DNA from: Gemmatimonadota bacterium
GTDB taxonomy: Bacteria; JAAXHH01
DNA length: 64,000 bases
NCBI GenBank assembly: GCA_026705925.1
Contig: JAPOZT010000017.1
Span: 62,001 to 126,000, forward strand
Direction of reading: 5' to 3'
This document shows positions 36,595-43,942 of this stretch, piece by piece; position 1 is the stretch's first letter, and the number at the start of each line of letters is the position of its first letter. The translations under genes were made by a program, and so were the position numbers. The notes beneath the pieces are model-generated. The model searched no databases, was not told where the DNA came from, and was given only the letters and a program-made list of their open reading frames with translations.

Positions 36595-38028
36595 TTAACC
36601 TCCGTCGGCTGCCGGCTCGACCGCCTCGGTAACCATGATCGCAGGCAAGACACGGTCATCCGCGCCCGGATAGGAGAGGATGATACGAGAGGTTCCCGCT
36701 CCTACGACTGCATTGGAGAAACTTCCTGTTAACGCCTTACTAGTAAGACCACCATCAGCGGAGGTAGCAACTGTAACGGTACCTTCGCCGCCAATAAGGG
36801 AGACAGTTATTCCAGTGTCATCGAGCACTTCGCTTGACTGCTGCAACCTGAAGGTAAGGCTAGCTACCGTGGCGCCTGTATCCGTAGCGTAATTACCCTC
36901 GGAATCGTACTCATTCACCGCGACTGTATACACCACATCCGCAGGATCAGTAGTACTGCCACTGCCGTCCATTCGATCTTCATTGCCCGTGAATAAGGCA
37001 GCAGCCGTACTGTCTGCATTATAAATGATGTGGATGGACCGCGCTGCCGTCAGAATTCTGGTAAAGGTAATGATGTGCGTTACCTCTCCGCCAGGCGTCA
37101 CGTTGATCGTAATCGCCTTGGAGGAAACACCTTCGTATTTCGCGGTGATATCGGCTTCGCCCACGCTCTTTGCCGTAGCAGTGCTGCCGTCGATCGAGAT
37201 GACACTGGGATCGGAGCTTTCGAAGGTGATATCGACATCGACTTCCGTTCCTTCGATGCCGGCCATCTTGTCATCCTGCGCAGCGTCCCGAGCAGTGGCT
37301 ACTAGAGGAATAGACTCACCGTTAGAGATCAAGTCCCCGTCCGAAGGACTGGTTATTACGATACTCTTGACCTCGGAAAGAACCATGACATCGAACGTGA
37401 CAGCGATGCCGCGGCCCACGGCCGTCGCAGTGATTTCGGCTGTTCCGGTGCCGACTGCTTCAATCATGCCATCATCTACCGTCACCTTTTCCGCATCTGA
37501 AGATGCCCATGTAAAAGTGACTCCAAGAATAGGCATTTTGGTCTGCGTGGCAGCCTTGGCGACAATAGAGGTGGTTTTACCGTGGTCTAAGGTGACGTTC
37601 CAATCGCCACCAACTATGGCCGCTTCCTTAGCGAAACCGTCACTGGCCATGAAGACCAGGTTATTTTTGTCATTGCCACCCTGGATCAGCTTGATGTGGT
37701 GCACGTCGGCCAGCAAGTTGCCCAGATCGGCTGGATCGATGGTGGAAGCGTCACCAGGAGGACCTTGAGGACCCGTGTCACCCGTGTCACCTTTTTCACC
37801 TGGAGCACCTGGAGCACCTGGAGGACCTGGAGGACCCGTGTCACCTTTTTCACCTGGAGCACCTGGTGCACCTGGAGCACCTTGAGCACCGGGCAACCCT
37901 TGCGCACCAGGCGCCCCCGTATCGCCCTTAGCTCCGGGCGAACCCGGCGGACCCGCCGGACCTGTCTTGCCTTCGCAGCCCATAACGGACAGCGCGAACG
38001 CAACAACTATGACTATGAGGTAATGCAT
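36595..38028 (-). CDS. Collagen-like surface lipoprotein with Big2-type domains
   Basis: This 477-residue predicted lipoprotein has a signal peptide with a Cys (ALSVMGC, C18), then about 25 uninterrupted Gly-X-Y triplets ([12 protein letters not shown] type, about residues 20-92). These should form a collagen triple helix. Beta-rich Ig-like repeats follow, with features of bacterial Big2 domains (ADVTIAKYEG-like pattern: [30 protein letters not shown]). The start at 38028 follows a GGGAGA Shine-Dalgarno, and an earlier in-frame ATG is not supported. Trimeric coats or stalks of this kind usually mediate adhesion. Codon bias is more AT-rich than in neighbours, and it abuts a strongly AT-rich gap. 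Confidence 0.8.
   Translation of the reverse strand: MHYLIVIVVAFALSVMGCEGKTGPAGPPGSPGAKGDTGAPGAQGLPGAQGAPGAPGAPGEKGDTGPPGPPGAPGAPGEKGDTGDTGPQGPPGDASTIDPADLGNLLADVHHIKLIQGGNDKNNLVFMASDGFAKEAAIVGGDWNVTLDHGKTTSIVAKAATQTKMPILGVTFTWASSDAEKVTVDDGMIEAVGTGTAEITATAVGRGIAVTFDVMVLSEVKSIVITSPSDGDLISNGESIPLVATARDAAQDDKMAGIEGTEVDVDITFESSDPSVISIDGSTATAKSVGEADITAKYEGVSSKAITINVTPGGEVTHIITFTRILTAARSIHIIYNADSTAAALFTGNEDRMDGSGSTTDPADVVYTVAVNEYDSEGNYATDTGATVASLTFRLQQSSEVLDDTGITVSLIGGEGTVTVATSADGGLTSKALTGSFSNAVVGAGTSRIILSYPGADDRVLPAIMVTEAVEPAADGG
37755..37975 (-). repeat. Collagen-coding triplet repeats
   Basis: Tandem 9- and 18-base units (for example ACCTGGAGCACC and TCACCTTTTTCACC on the plus strand) encode consecutive Gly-X-Y triplets of the collagen-like lipoprotein. 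Confidence 0.9.
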
Positions 38029-38460
38029 TATCGTCTCCCGTTTATGTGTTAAGTCAGGATGCTTCAAAACTGCCAAACATTAAACCATACACCCTCCTTT
38101 ACATGGAGTAATTCCCATGAATACGTTGCCAAACTTTATCGGGTTGTCAGTATTGTTGCACAATTCACACACGTTTTTTGTGGTAGAATACACAGAGTTA
38201 ATCAACAATCTATATGAGATCAAAGTATTGTCAACAGAAAATTTCGTTAATAGTTGTTATTGATCATTATAGAGTATGATAATAAAATGACTTTCTCGCA
38301 ATAACAATTACTAAATTAACGTTTAGAGCGTGATTTTTACCGATAAAAAGCTGGATTGATACATTTGTCAACACAAAATACTAATCATTATCACAACCTT
38401 ATCTAGTTTATTATTGTTTTTGTTTAGGATTATTGGATATGTGCCGGTTTCCGTTTTCGG

Positions 38461-38478
38461 TGTGATTTTTCCATCACA
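38461..38478 (+). promoter_or_regulatory. 18-base inverted repeat, candidate operator
   Basis: TGTGAT (38461-38466) and ATCACA (38473-38478) form a perfect dyad with a 6-base spacer. It lies upstream of the MarR promoter, so it could bind that regulator or a CRP-like protein; the spacing differs from classic CRP sites. Confidence 0.45.
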
Positions 38479-38516
38479 AATTCGCCCTGCCGATTGCACG
38501 AAATGCCTGATATTGC

Positions 38517-38546
38517 TTGACAGAAGCACTGTTTGTTGCGTAGAAT
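38517..38546 (+). promoter_or_regulatory. Sigma-70 promoter of the MarR-family gene
   Basis: Perfect TTGACA (38517-38522), 18-base spacer, then TAGAAT (38541-38546), 5 of 6 matches to consensus. The predicted start at about 38553 leaves a leader of about 70 bases. Confidence 0.7.
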
Positions 38547-38621
38547 TGCGTATTGTGATGAAAGCGAATGTCGTTCCCTGTTTCCTCGTATGAGTCGGTG
38601 ATTTAACGAAGGTGAGAGATC

Positions 38622-39107
38622 GTGCAGATCAACAATCTGAGAGAGCTTTCCGATCGCTACGTTTCCGTTGTGAGAAACCTGTGTCGCCTGACGTACATCG
38701 CAAGACTGGATGAATGGCAGGGGCTGGACATGACCGTGCCCCAGGTCAAGACGTTGATCCTGCTTGAACACGCGGGTCCGCTCAGGATGGGCCAGTTGGC
38801 CGGTTCCCTGGGCAGCGGCCTTTCCACGACCACGACCATCGTGGACCGCCTGGTGAAAAAGCAGTTGGTTCAGCGGGATTCGGACCCGAACGACCGGAGA
38901 GTCGTTAAGTGTGAGCTTACCAAGAACGGCCGGGTGGCGACCGATATGTTCTGGGAGCACATCAAGACCAGGGCCCTGAAGGCTTCCGACCAGTGGGACC
39001 TGGAACAGTTCGAAAACGTGGTCCAGTCTCTCGAACTGATCTGGGGAACCGAAGAAGCGCTTCGGACGAGTGACGACGCCGCATCGTCTGCCGCCGCTGC
39101 CAGGTAA
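38622..39107 (+). CDS. MarR-family transcriptional regulator
   Basis: This 161-residue winged-helix repressor or activator has N-terminal helices, then a DNA-binding core: GPLRMGQLAGSLGSGLSTTTTIVDRLVKKQLVQRD (helix-turn-helix) and the wing SDPNDRRVVKCELTKNG. MarR proteins act as dimers and usually release DNA on binding a phenolic or similar ligand. GTG at 38622 is used, preceded by AGGTGAG. A strong promoter and an inverted repeat lie upstream, and a clear terminator follows the stop. Its target genes are not evident from position. Confidence 0.9.
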   Translation: MQINNLRELSDRYVSVVRNLCRLTYIARLDEWQGLDMTVPQVKTLILLEHAGPLRMGQLAGSLGSGLSTTTTIVDRLVKKQLVQRDSDPNDRRVVKCELTKNGRVATDMFWEHIKTRALKASDQWDLEQFENVVQSLELIWGTEEALRTSDDAASSAAAAR

Positions 39108-39109
39108 TG

Positions 39110-39138
39110 GTGCGGCGCAGGATCCGCCGCACTTTTAT
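39110..39138 (+). terminator. Rho-independent terminator of the marR-like gene
   Basis: GTGCGGCG (39110-39117) pairs with CGCCGCAC (39125-39132) around a 7-base loop, followed by TTTTAT. It begins 2 bases after the stop codon. Confidence 0.9.
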
Positions 39139-39616
39139 AGATTCCGGTTCAGTTCCCCACTCTGCCTCAGATCTACTACCCTGATTAACCTGCATCTAAC
39201 CTGCATCTAGCCCGCGCCGCCCGGCGATCAGGCTGCATCTTCATTCCAGCATCCATCCTGCGATCAACCTGCGATCAACCTGCGATCAACCTGCGTTTAG
39301 CCTGACCGCTCCCACTACGCCCATTTCCGCCGGTTCTGTGTCGCCCCGCGATCAGGTCGCTTTCGCGCGAGCTCGCGATCCTTAGCCCAGCTTAGCCCAG
39401 TCGCAGTCGTGCAACCGCCCGTGCGACCGCCCGAGTATAATGGAGTCCTTCCGCGGGACATCCCTCACGCCCGATCTCTGTAAAAACGTAAAAACCTGCG
39501 AGATTGCAGATCGTGTTGCCGACTAATGGATTTAGAAGGGAGGAATCATGGCCAGGCGACGGCCCTTGAGATCCATTCCCATTACAGTTTTTCACTCTAT
39601 CCAGAGAGGTGTCGAC
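39139..39616. other. Gene-free stretch with short tandem repeats
   Basis: No gene is seen between the marR terminator and the HicB-like gene. It contains 11-base repeats (39189-39300) and two copies of CTTAGCCCAG near 39380-39400. In particular, no hicA toxin gene precedes the HicB-like gene. Confidence 0.6.
39189..39300. repeat. 11-base tandem repeats (CCTGCGATCAA family)
   Basis: Three exact head-to-tail CCTGCGATCAA units start at 39257, 39268 and 39279, followed by a degenerate fourth. Two CCTGCATCTA(A/G) units start at 39189 and 39200. The 11-base spacing is close to one helical turn. Confidence 0.85.
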
Positions 39617-39877
39617 ATGAGATTCAGGTTAACGGTAAAGTGTGAACCCGACGGGGACGGATTCAACATTCGATGTCCTGCGTTTCCTGATATACTCATA
39701 AGGAGCAAAACCATCGAAGAAGGCATGGAACAGGTCCCGGATGCGATTCTGCTCGCCATGGACCTTCTGTTCATGGAGGGCGTTACCCCTCCTTTCGGTG
39801 AGCACTTCGGTATAGAAGGCGACCTGGATGGTACGCCGCCCAATATACTTCCCTATGAATCGGAAGCGTTGAACTAA
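39617..39877 (+). CDS. HicB-like (UPF0150) protein without adjacent HicA
   Basis: This 86-residue protein of the HicB/UPF0150 type has a partial RNase H-like fold: MRFRLTVKCEPDGDGFNIRCPAFPDILIRSKTIEEG resembles the beta-alpha core of HicB antitoxins (eGgYvv.cPelpg...G.T.eEAl). HicB normally neutralises the HicA toxin encoded just upstream, and usually carries a DNA-binding tail. Neither a HicA gene nor a clear helix-turn-helix tail is seen, so it may be a solitary HicB-domain protein. Start at 39617 is supported by GAGAGGTG upstream. A long hairpin with a U tract lies 70 bases downstream. Confidence 0.7.
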   Translation: MRFRLTVKCEPDGDGFNIRCPAFPDILIRSKTIEEGMEQVPDAILLAMDLLFMEGVTPPFGEHFGIEGDLDGTPPNILPYESEALN

Positions 39878-39947
39878 GCGGTCATCTCGCGCTCAGCCCT
39901 TACACCGCCCCGGGTTCTTTGCTTCCACCGTGGGCCGTCGCCTGAAT

Positions 39948-40015
39948 ACAGCCTACGCCAAGGCCGATCAACGTCGCGAAATGAACGTCGCTGCCCTTGC
40001 CGTAGGCTGTTTTTC
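39948..40015 (+). terminator. Long imperfect hairpin followed by a U tract
   Basis: ACAGCCTACG (39948-39957) pairs with CGTAGGCTGT (40001-40010), with five more pairs after one mismatch, and TTTT follows. The loop region contains AACGTCG twice. It may terminate the HicB-like transcript or be the end of a small RNA. Confidence 0.6.
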
Positions 40016-40270
40016 GTACAAATTCACGAAATATCACATTATATATTCCAATATTCACGTTTATAGCATATATTGAACTGTTTTTCCATGTATATGCGAC
40101 GGGCGAATCACTATTTTGGAATGACCGGATGATCGTCAATTCCTCAAAGCCTGCGTCAAAATCTGCGTATAGGCGTGCGTCGAGTTTTGAAAACCGGATA
40201 ACTTCGGTGCTCCGGGCAGTCTAAAAAGCGGCGGGTTTCATCATGGCAAACATGGCGGGGAGAAAGGAAG

Positions 40271-40426
40271 ATGGGTAGGGACCTCGAGCTTCCGGACACG
40301 GAGTTGACCATCCTCGAGAGCATCCGGAATCTGCTGCGGGCCTGGTTCATCGTCTGGCTTATTCTGACTTTACTGGGAACCTTTGGCCTGATCGTTTTAT
40401 GCGCCGAAATCCTGACCAGGGGATGA
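40271..40426 (+). CDS. 51-residue small membrane protein
   Basis: This short gene begins with an ATG preceded by an excellent Shine-Dalgarno (AAAGGAAG). The 51 residues have a charged N-terminal part (DLELPDTELTILESIRNLL) and one long hydrophobic helix (WFIVWLILTLLGTFGLIVL). No family is recognised. It lies 44 bases before another small membrane coiled-coil gene in the same direction, so the two may be co-transcribed. Too short for confident coding statistics; the ribosome site and amphipathic-then-hydrophobic layout are the evidence. Confidence 0.6.
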   Translation: MGRDLELPDTELTILESIRNLLRAWFIVWLILTLLGTFGLIVLCAEILTRG

Positions 40427-40469
40427 CTGCCGGGAACCAGAAGGTTAAACACCAAGACAAGGTCAAGAT

Positions 40470-40712
40470 ATGAGCGAGAACAAAGACAAGACATCGCGTG
40501 GCAGGCAGGGGAATGTCACGACGGAAGTAAGGCAGTCCATAGATCGAATCGAAGGAGATCTGTACCACGGAGCCGGAAGCATATGGGTACGGTTGGGGAA
40601 GGTAGAGGAGAAGCTGAATCACGTTGCCACGAAGTCGTTCATCCTTACCGTGGTGCTGTCCGGTGTGGTTGTGTTCAGCGCCATAGTGTTCGCCATCCTG
40701 CGGTATTTATAG
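40470..40712 (+). CDS. Small coiled-coil protein with C-terminal membrane anchor
   Basis: This 80-residue protein has a hydrophilic helical N-terminal part (VRQSIDRIEGDLYHGAGSIW, VRLGKVEEKLNHVATK) followed by one C-terminal membrane helix (ILTVVLSGVVVFSAIVFAIL). An AAGGTCAAG Shine-Dalgarno is close to the ATG. It is similar in build to the C-anchored protein at 34424 and follows the 51-residue membrane protein. Function unknown. A small hairpin, TCGCACG (40734-40740) with CGTGCGA (40747-40753), lies downstream. Confidence 0.6.
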   Translation: MSENKDKTSRGRQGNVTTEVRQSIDRIEGDLYHGAGSIWVRLGKVEEKLNHVATKSFILTVVLSGVVVFSAIVFAILRYL

Positions 40713-40872
40713 AATTAACCGACAAAGCACTCCTCGCACGGTTTTTCGTGCGATTACCCTCGCTGTTTTAGAACGAGTTTCCGTACAAGTTTCCGCCCGA
40801 TTTGTTTCGCTTATACCTGCCGGGTTGAAATAACCATAGCATATCCGGGACGACCGCCGCGCATACAAAAAA

Positions 40873-40906
40873 CCCCGAAATGCCCTTGCTCAAAGGCTCT
40901 TCGGGG
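40873..40906 (-). terminator. Rho-independent terminator after the tRNA genes
   Basis: On the minus strand CCCCGAA (40906-40900) and TTCGGGG (40879-40873) form a stem around an internal loop and are followed by TTTTTT. It ends the tRNA-Glu/tRNA-Gln transcript. Confidence 0.9.
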
Positions 40907-40949
40907 ATAGTGCCAATAATACCGGCGATCGATTGGGACGCAAGCTATA

Positions 40950-41021
40950 TAGCGGTACGGGGAATCGAACCCCGGTTTGATGGCTGAGAACCACCCGTCC
41001 TAACCACTAGACGATACCGCC
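40950..41021 (-). tRNA. tRNA-Glu (anticodon CTC)
   Basis: The 5' end is GGCGGTATCGTCTAGTGGTT and the anticodon stem-loop GGTGG-TTCTCAG-CCATC, giving CTC. The T-arm is CGGGG-TTCGATT-CCCCG. The acceptor stem closes with TACCGCT and includes one G-U pair. No CCA is encoded. A terminator lies 43 bases downstream. Confidence 0.95.
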
Positions 41022-41131
41022 ACATTACTCCAGTAATATATACGCCATTCACCTTCTGGCGTCAAGCCTCAGGGCCGCAAGGCTGCCGCACCGGCGGCAT
41101 TTTTATGCTTCCGCTCCGGCGGGCATGCGCA

Positions 41132-41202
41132 CTGGGGGGCAGGGATTCGAACCCCGATTCCATGGTCCAGAGCCATGTGTCCTACCCTTGAACGACCCCC
41201 CA
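41132..41202 (-). tRNA. tRNA-Gln (anticodon CTG)
   Basis: The acceptor stem TGGGGGG pairs with CCCCCCA, with G73. The anticodon stem-loop is CATGG-CTCTGGA-CCATG (CTG), and the T-loop lies in GGTTCGAATCC. It sits 110 bases upstream of tRNA-Glu on the same strand. Confidence 0.96.
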
Positions 41203-41290
41203 ATCGGACCGGCGGACGACCGGGTGATTTTCCCGATTGCCGCCGCGTCTAAGATAGGGATTCCACCTCGAAAATCAAGGAAAATCAGGG

Positions 41291-42442
41291 TCAGACGCGC
41301 TCGTAGGGATCGAAGAGGCGCTCGTATTCCCGCAGGGCGTAGCGGTCCGTCATCCCCGCGATGTAGTCGCAGACCCGGCGCTCGAGCGGCTCGTCCTGGC
41401 CGTGCGGAACGCCGGCCGGGGGAAGCTGGCGCGAGTCGGCCGTGTACTCGTTGAAGAGGCTTTCAATGAACCGGGTCGCCTTGCGGGACATGCGTATCAG
41501 CCGGTAGTGCCGGTAGAAGTTCTCCATGAGGAATGCGCGGAGCTGCTGGTTCTTCCCGGCCATGGACGGACTGTAGTCCACCACGGGGATGTCGAGTGTG
41601 CGCACTTCGTCCGGCGACTTCACGCTGTGGCGTTCCAGGTTCTCGTGGGTCGTCCGGACCACGTCCATGATCATCTGGTTGATTAGTGCGCGGATGATCC
41701 AGTACCGCTTGCGCGTGGGGTCGAGGTCCCGGATCTTCTCCACCTCCTCGCGGATCGCCCCGTCCCAGATTTCCAGTTCGGTGAGCTGGTCCAGGCTGAG
41801 TATGCCCGCGCTCACACCGTCGTCCAGGTCGTGCGAATTGTAGGCGATCTCGTCGGCGACGTTGGCGATCTGGGCTTCCACCGAGGCAAACTTTCCGGGC
41901 CGGAATTCCTCCTCGTCGAAGCCGTGTGGCGCGTTGTGCTTCGCGATGCCCTCGCGCGTCTCCCAGGTCAGGTTGAGACCCTGGAAGGACGGATAACGCC
42001 ATTCGAGCAGGTCGATGATGCGCAGACTCTGCCGGTTGTGCTGGAATCCCCCGCAGTGCTTCATCAGGCTGTCGAGGGCATCTTCGCCACAGTGGCCGAA
42101 GGGGGGATGGCCCAGGTCGTGGGCAAGGGCGATGGCGGCAGCCAGGTCCTGGTTGGCGCCCAGATTCCGCGCGATCGTCTCGGAAACGCCCGCCGTCTCC
42201 ATGGTGTGGGTGAGGCGCGTCCGGTAGTGATCGCCCTCGTGGTACACGAAGACCTGGGTCTTGTATTCGAGCCGGCGGAAGGACTTCGAATGCACAATCC
42301 GGTCGCGGTCCCGCTGAAAGGGCGTCCGCCACGGAGCCTCCTCCTCAGGATGCCTGCGGCCCCGGCTCGCGCTGCTCTTCTCGGCATAGGACGCGAGGGT
42401 GCGATCCTCCATCTCTTCCAGCCGGGTTCTGTCGACGATCAT
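41291..42442 (-). CDS. dgt: Deoxyguanosinetriphosphate triphosphohydrolase-like protein
   Basis: This HD-superfamily enzyme (383 residues) hydrolyses dNTPs, chiefly dGTP, to the nucleoside plus triphosphate. The N-terminal FRRLEYKTQVF and HYRTRLTHT segments (H79) and the HD pair in ALAHDLGHPPFGHCGE (H108, D109) are conserved. The C-terminal part shows YVRHY-like helices ending ALREYERLFDPYERV. Two tRNA genes follow on the same strand. Confidence 0.93.
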   Translation of the reverse strand: MIVDRTRLEEMEDRTLASYAEKSSASRGRRHPEEEAPWRTPFQRDRDRIVHSKSFRRLEYKTQVFVYHEGDHYRTRLTHTMETAGVSETIARNLGANQDLAAAIALAHDLGHPPFGHCGEDALDSLMKHCGGFQHNRQSLRIIDLLEWRYPSFQGLNLTWETREGIAKHNAPHGFDEEEFRPGKFASVEAQIANVADEIAYNSHDLDDGVSAGILSLDQLTELEIWDGAIREEVEKIRDLDPTRKRYWIIRALINQMIMDVVRTTHENLERHSVKSPDEVRTLDIPVVDYSPSMAGKNQQLRAFLMENFYRHYRLIRMSRKATRFIESLFNEYTADSRQLPPAGVPHGQDEPLERRVCDYIAGMTDRYALREYERLFDPYERV

Positions 42443-42521
42443 CCGGTTTACTCCGAAGCGGGGTTGTCAGGGCGCGGCTTCACGGCGCGGCATCATGCGC
42501 GGCGGCGCGGCGGCGCGGCGG

Positions 42522-43913
42522 TCACGTGCCGGCGATCAGGGGGCCGCCCGGGTCGATGTCCTGGATCATGGTGGCGTTGAAGGCCTCCAGGGACAAATGG
42601 CTCCTTAAATCTCTATGGTCGGGATTGTCCCACAGGTTCTCGAACTCCCACGGGTCCGTGGCCAGATCGTAGAGCTCGCCCTTGCCGTGGGTGTGGTACA
42701 GCACCAGCTTGTACCTGTCGTTCCGGTACATGGTGGCATAGTCTTGCGTATCGTTGGAGACGGCGTCGAAATACTCGCTGCGGACGAAGGACCGGTTGTA
42801 GCCCGGGTCCACCGTGCCGTTCAGGATCGGCAGCAGGCTGCGGCCCTGGAAGTTCTCGTGCACGTATACGTCGGCGATTTCGAGCATGGTCGCCGACATG
42901 TCGATCAGTTCGACCAGCGCGTCGCTCCGGAGGTTGGACTTCATGTGGCCGGGGTGGGAAAAGATCAGGGGCACGCGCACCAGGCCTTCGTAGAACCGGC
43001 AGCCCTTCCACAGCAGCCCGTGGTCGCCCAGGCATTCGCCGTGGTCGCTGGTGAAGATGATCACGGTGTTCTCCCGCTGCCCGGTGCGTTCGAGCTCGCC
43101 CAGGATGCGGGCGAACTGGTCGTCGATCTGCTTGATCATGGCGTAATAGAGGGCCTGCTGCTTCTTGCCGTCGAACGTCACCGGGTGCCGGGGCTCCGAC
43201 TGGAAGAACACGTCCCTGAGTTCATCCTGCTGGCCCAGGTCGCTCAGGCGGAAGTGAGGACCGGGCATGTCGGCCGGATCGAACTGGTCGGCGTAGGCGC
43301 GGGGCGGGATGAACGGCGGGTGGGGATCGTAGGGGTTGAGCGTCAGCATCCAGGGCTCGTCGGGCGCCCGGCGCTCGCTTAAGAACTCCAGGGCGCACTC
43401 GGTGACCCAGGTCGTCTGGTGGAGCTCGGGCGGGACCCGGTCCTCGCTCGCCCGCAGGGCGTCGAGGTCGCCGCCGCGCTCGCGCACCCAGTCGGCGTAG
43501 TCATGCCCTTCCGGCCAGTCGTCCCGCGGCGCGTGGCTGAAGCGCCAGTACCGGTAGCCGTCGTCCATGCGGGGTTCCGTGCGCTTCCCCGCGCTCTGAA
43601 GGTGGAACTTGCCTACCAGGCCGCAGTCGTACCCGCTGTCCGCCAGCAGTTTGGAGATCAGGGGAGGCGGATTCTCGAAGACGCCGTTGCCGTTACGGGT
43701 GTTGTGGATCCGCCCGGGATACATGCCGGTCATGAAACTCGACCGGCTGGGCGTGCAGATCGGGCTCTGGCAGTAGGCGTGCGTAAAGGCGACGCCTTCC
43801 CGCACCAGCCTGTCCAGCGTCGGCGTGCTCACATGGGGATTGCCGAGCGCGCCGATGGTGTCGAAACGCTGCTGATCCGTGCAGTACCAGAGAATGTTGG
43901 GGCGTAAAGGCAT
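42522..43913 (-). CDS. Sulfatase (type I, Cys-formylglycine)
   Basis: This 463-residue alkaline-phosphatase-superfamily sulfatase releases sulfate from an organic ester. The N-terminal metal site contains D13 (YCTDQQRFD). The modification motif CTPSR (C53-R57) should be converted to formylglycine. The second metal region is FTSDHGECLGDHG (about 285-297). No signal peptide is evident, so it is probably cytoplasmic, and the substrate cannot be told. A gene for the formylglycine-generating enzyme was not seen in the window. Confidence 0.93.
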   Translation of the reverse strand: MPLRPNILWYCTDQQRFDTIGALGNPHVSTPTLDRLVREGVAFTHAYCQSPICTPSRSSFMTGMYPGRIHNTRNGNGVFENPPPLISKLLADSGYDCGLVGKFHLQSAGKRTEPRMDDGYRYWRFSHAPRDDWPEGHDYADWVRERGGDLDALRASEDRVPPELHQTTWVTECALEFLSERRAPDEPWMLTLNPYDPHPPFIPPRAYADQFDPADMPGPHFRLSDLGQQDELRDVFFQSEPRHPVTFDGKKQQALYYAMIKQIDDQFARILGELERTGQRENTVIIFTSDHGECLGDHGLLWKGCRFYEGLVRVPLIFSHPGHMKSNLRSDALVELIDMSATMLEIADVYVHENFQGRSLLPILNGTVDPGYNRSFVRSEYFDAVSNDTQDYATMYRNDRYKLVLYHTHGKGELYDLATDPWEFENLWDNPDHRDLRSHLSLEAFNATMIQDIDPGGPLIAGT

Positions 43914-43942
43914 GTTGCCGTGCGCGCGCCGCCCTTGGACCC

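Larger units (their letters stand above)
38029..38621. other. AT-rich intergenic region between divergent genes
   Basis: About 590 bases with no gene. It is far richer in A+T than the window. It holds an inverted repeat (38461-38478) and a good promoter (38517-38546) for the marR-like gene. Confidence 0.8.

Noticed and set aside
38430..38960. 176-codon minus-strand open frame over the MarR region
   Set aside because: It overlaps the MarR gene and its AT-rich promoter, has no start signal and no recognisable protein features.
39189..39300. 11-base repeats as a replication origin
   Set aside because: No replication initiator gene or adjacent origin features are seen, so the repeats are reported only as repeats.
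39900..40139. 79-codon minus-strand open frame after the HicB-like gene
   Set aside because: No ribosome site or motif, and it overlaps the long hairpin; a regulatory RNA structure explains the region better.
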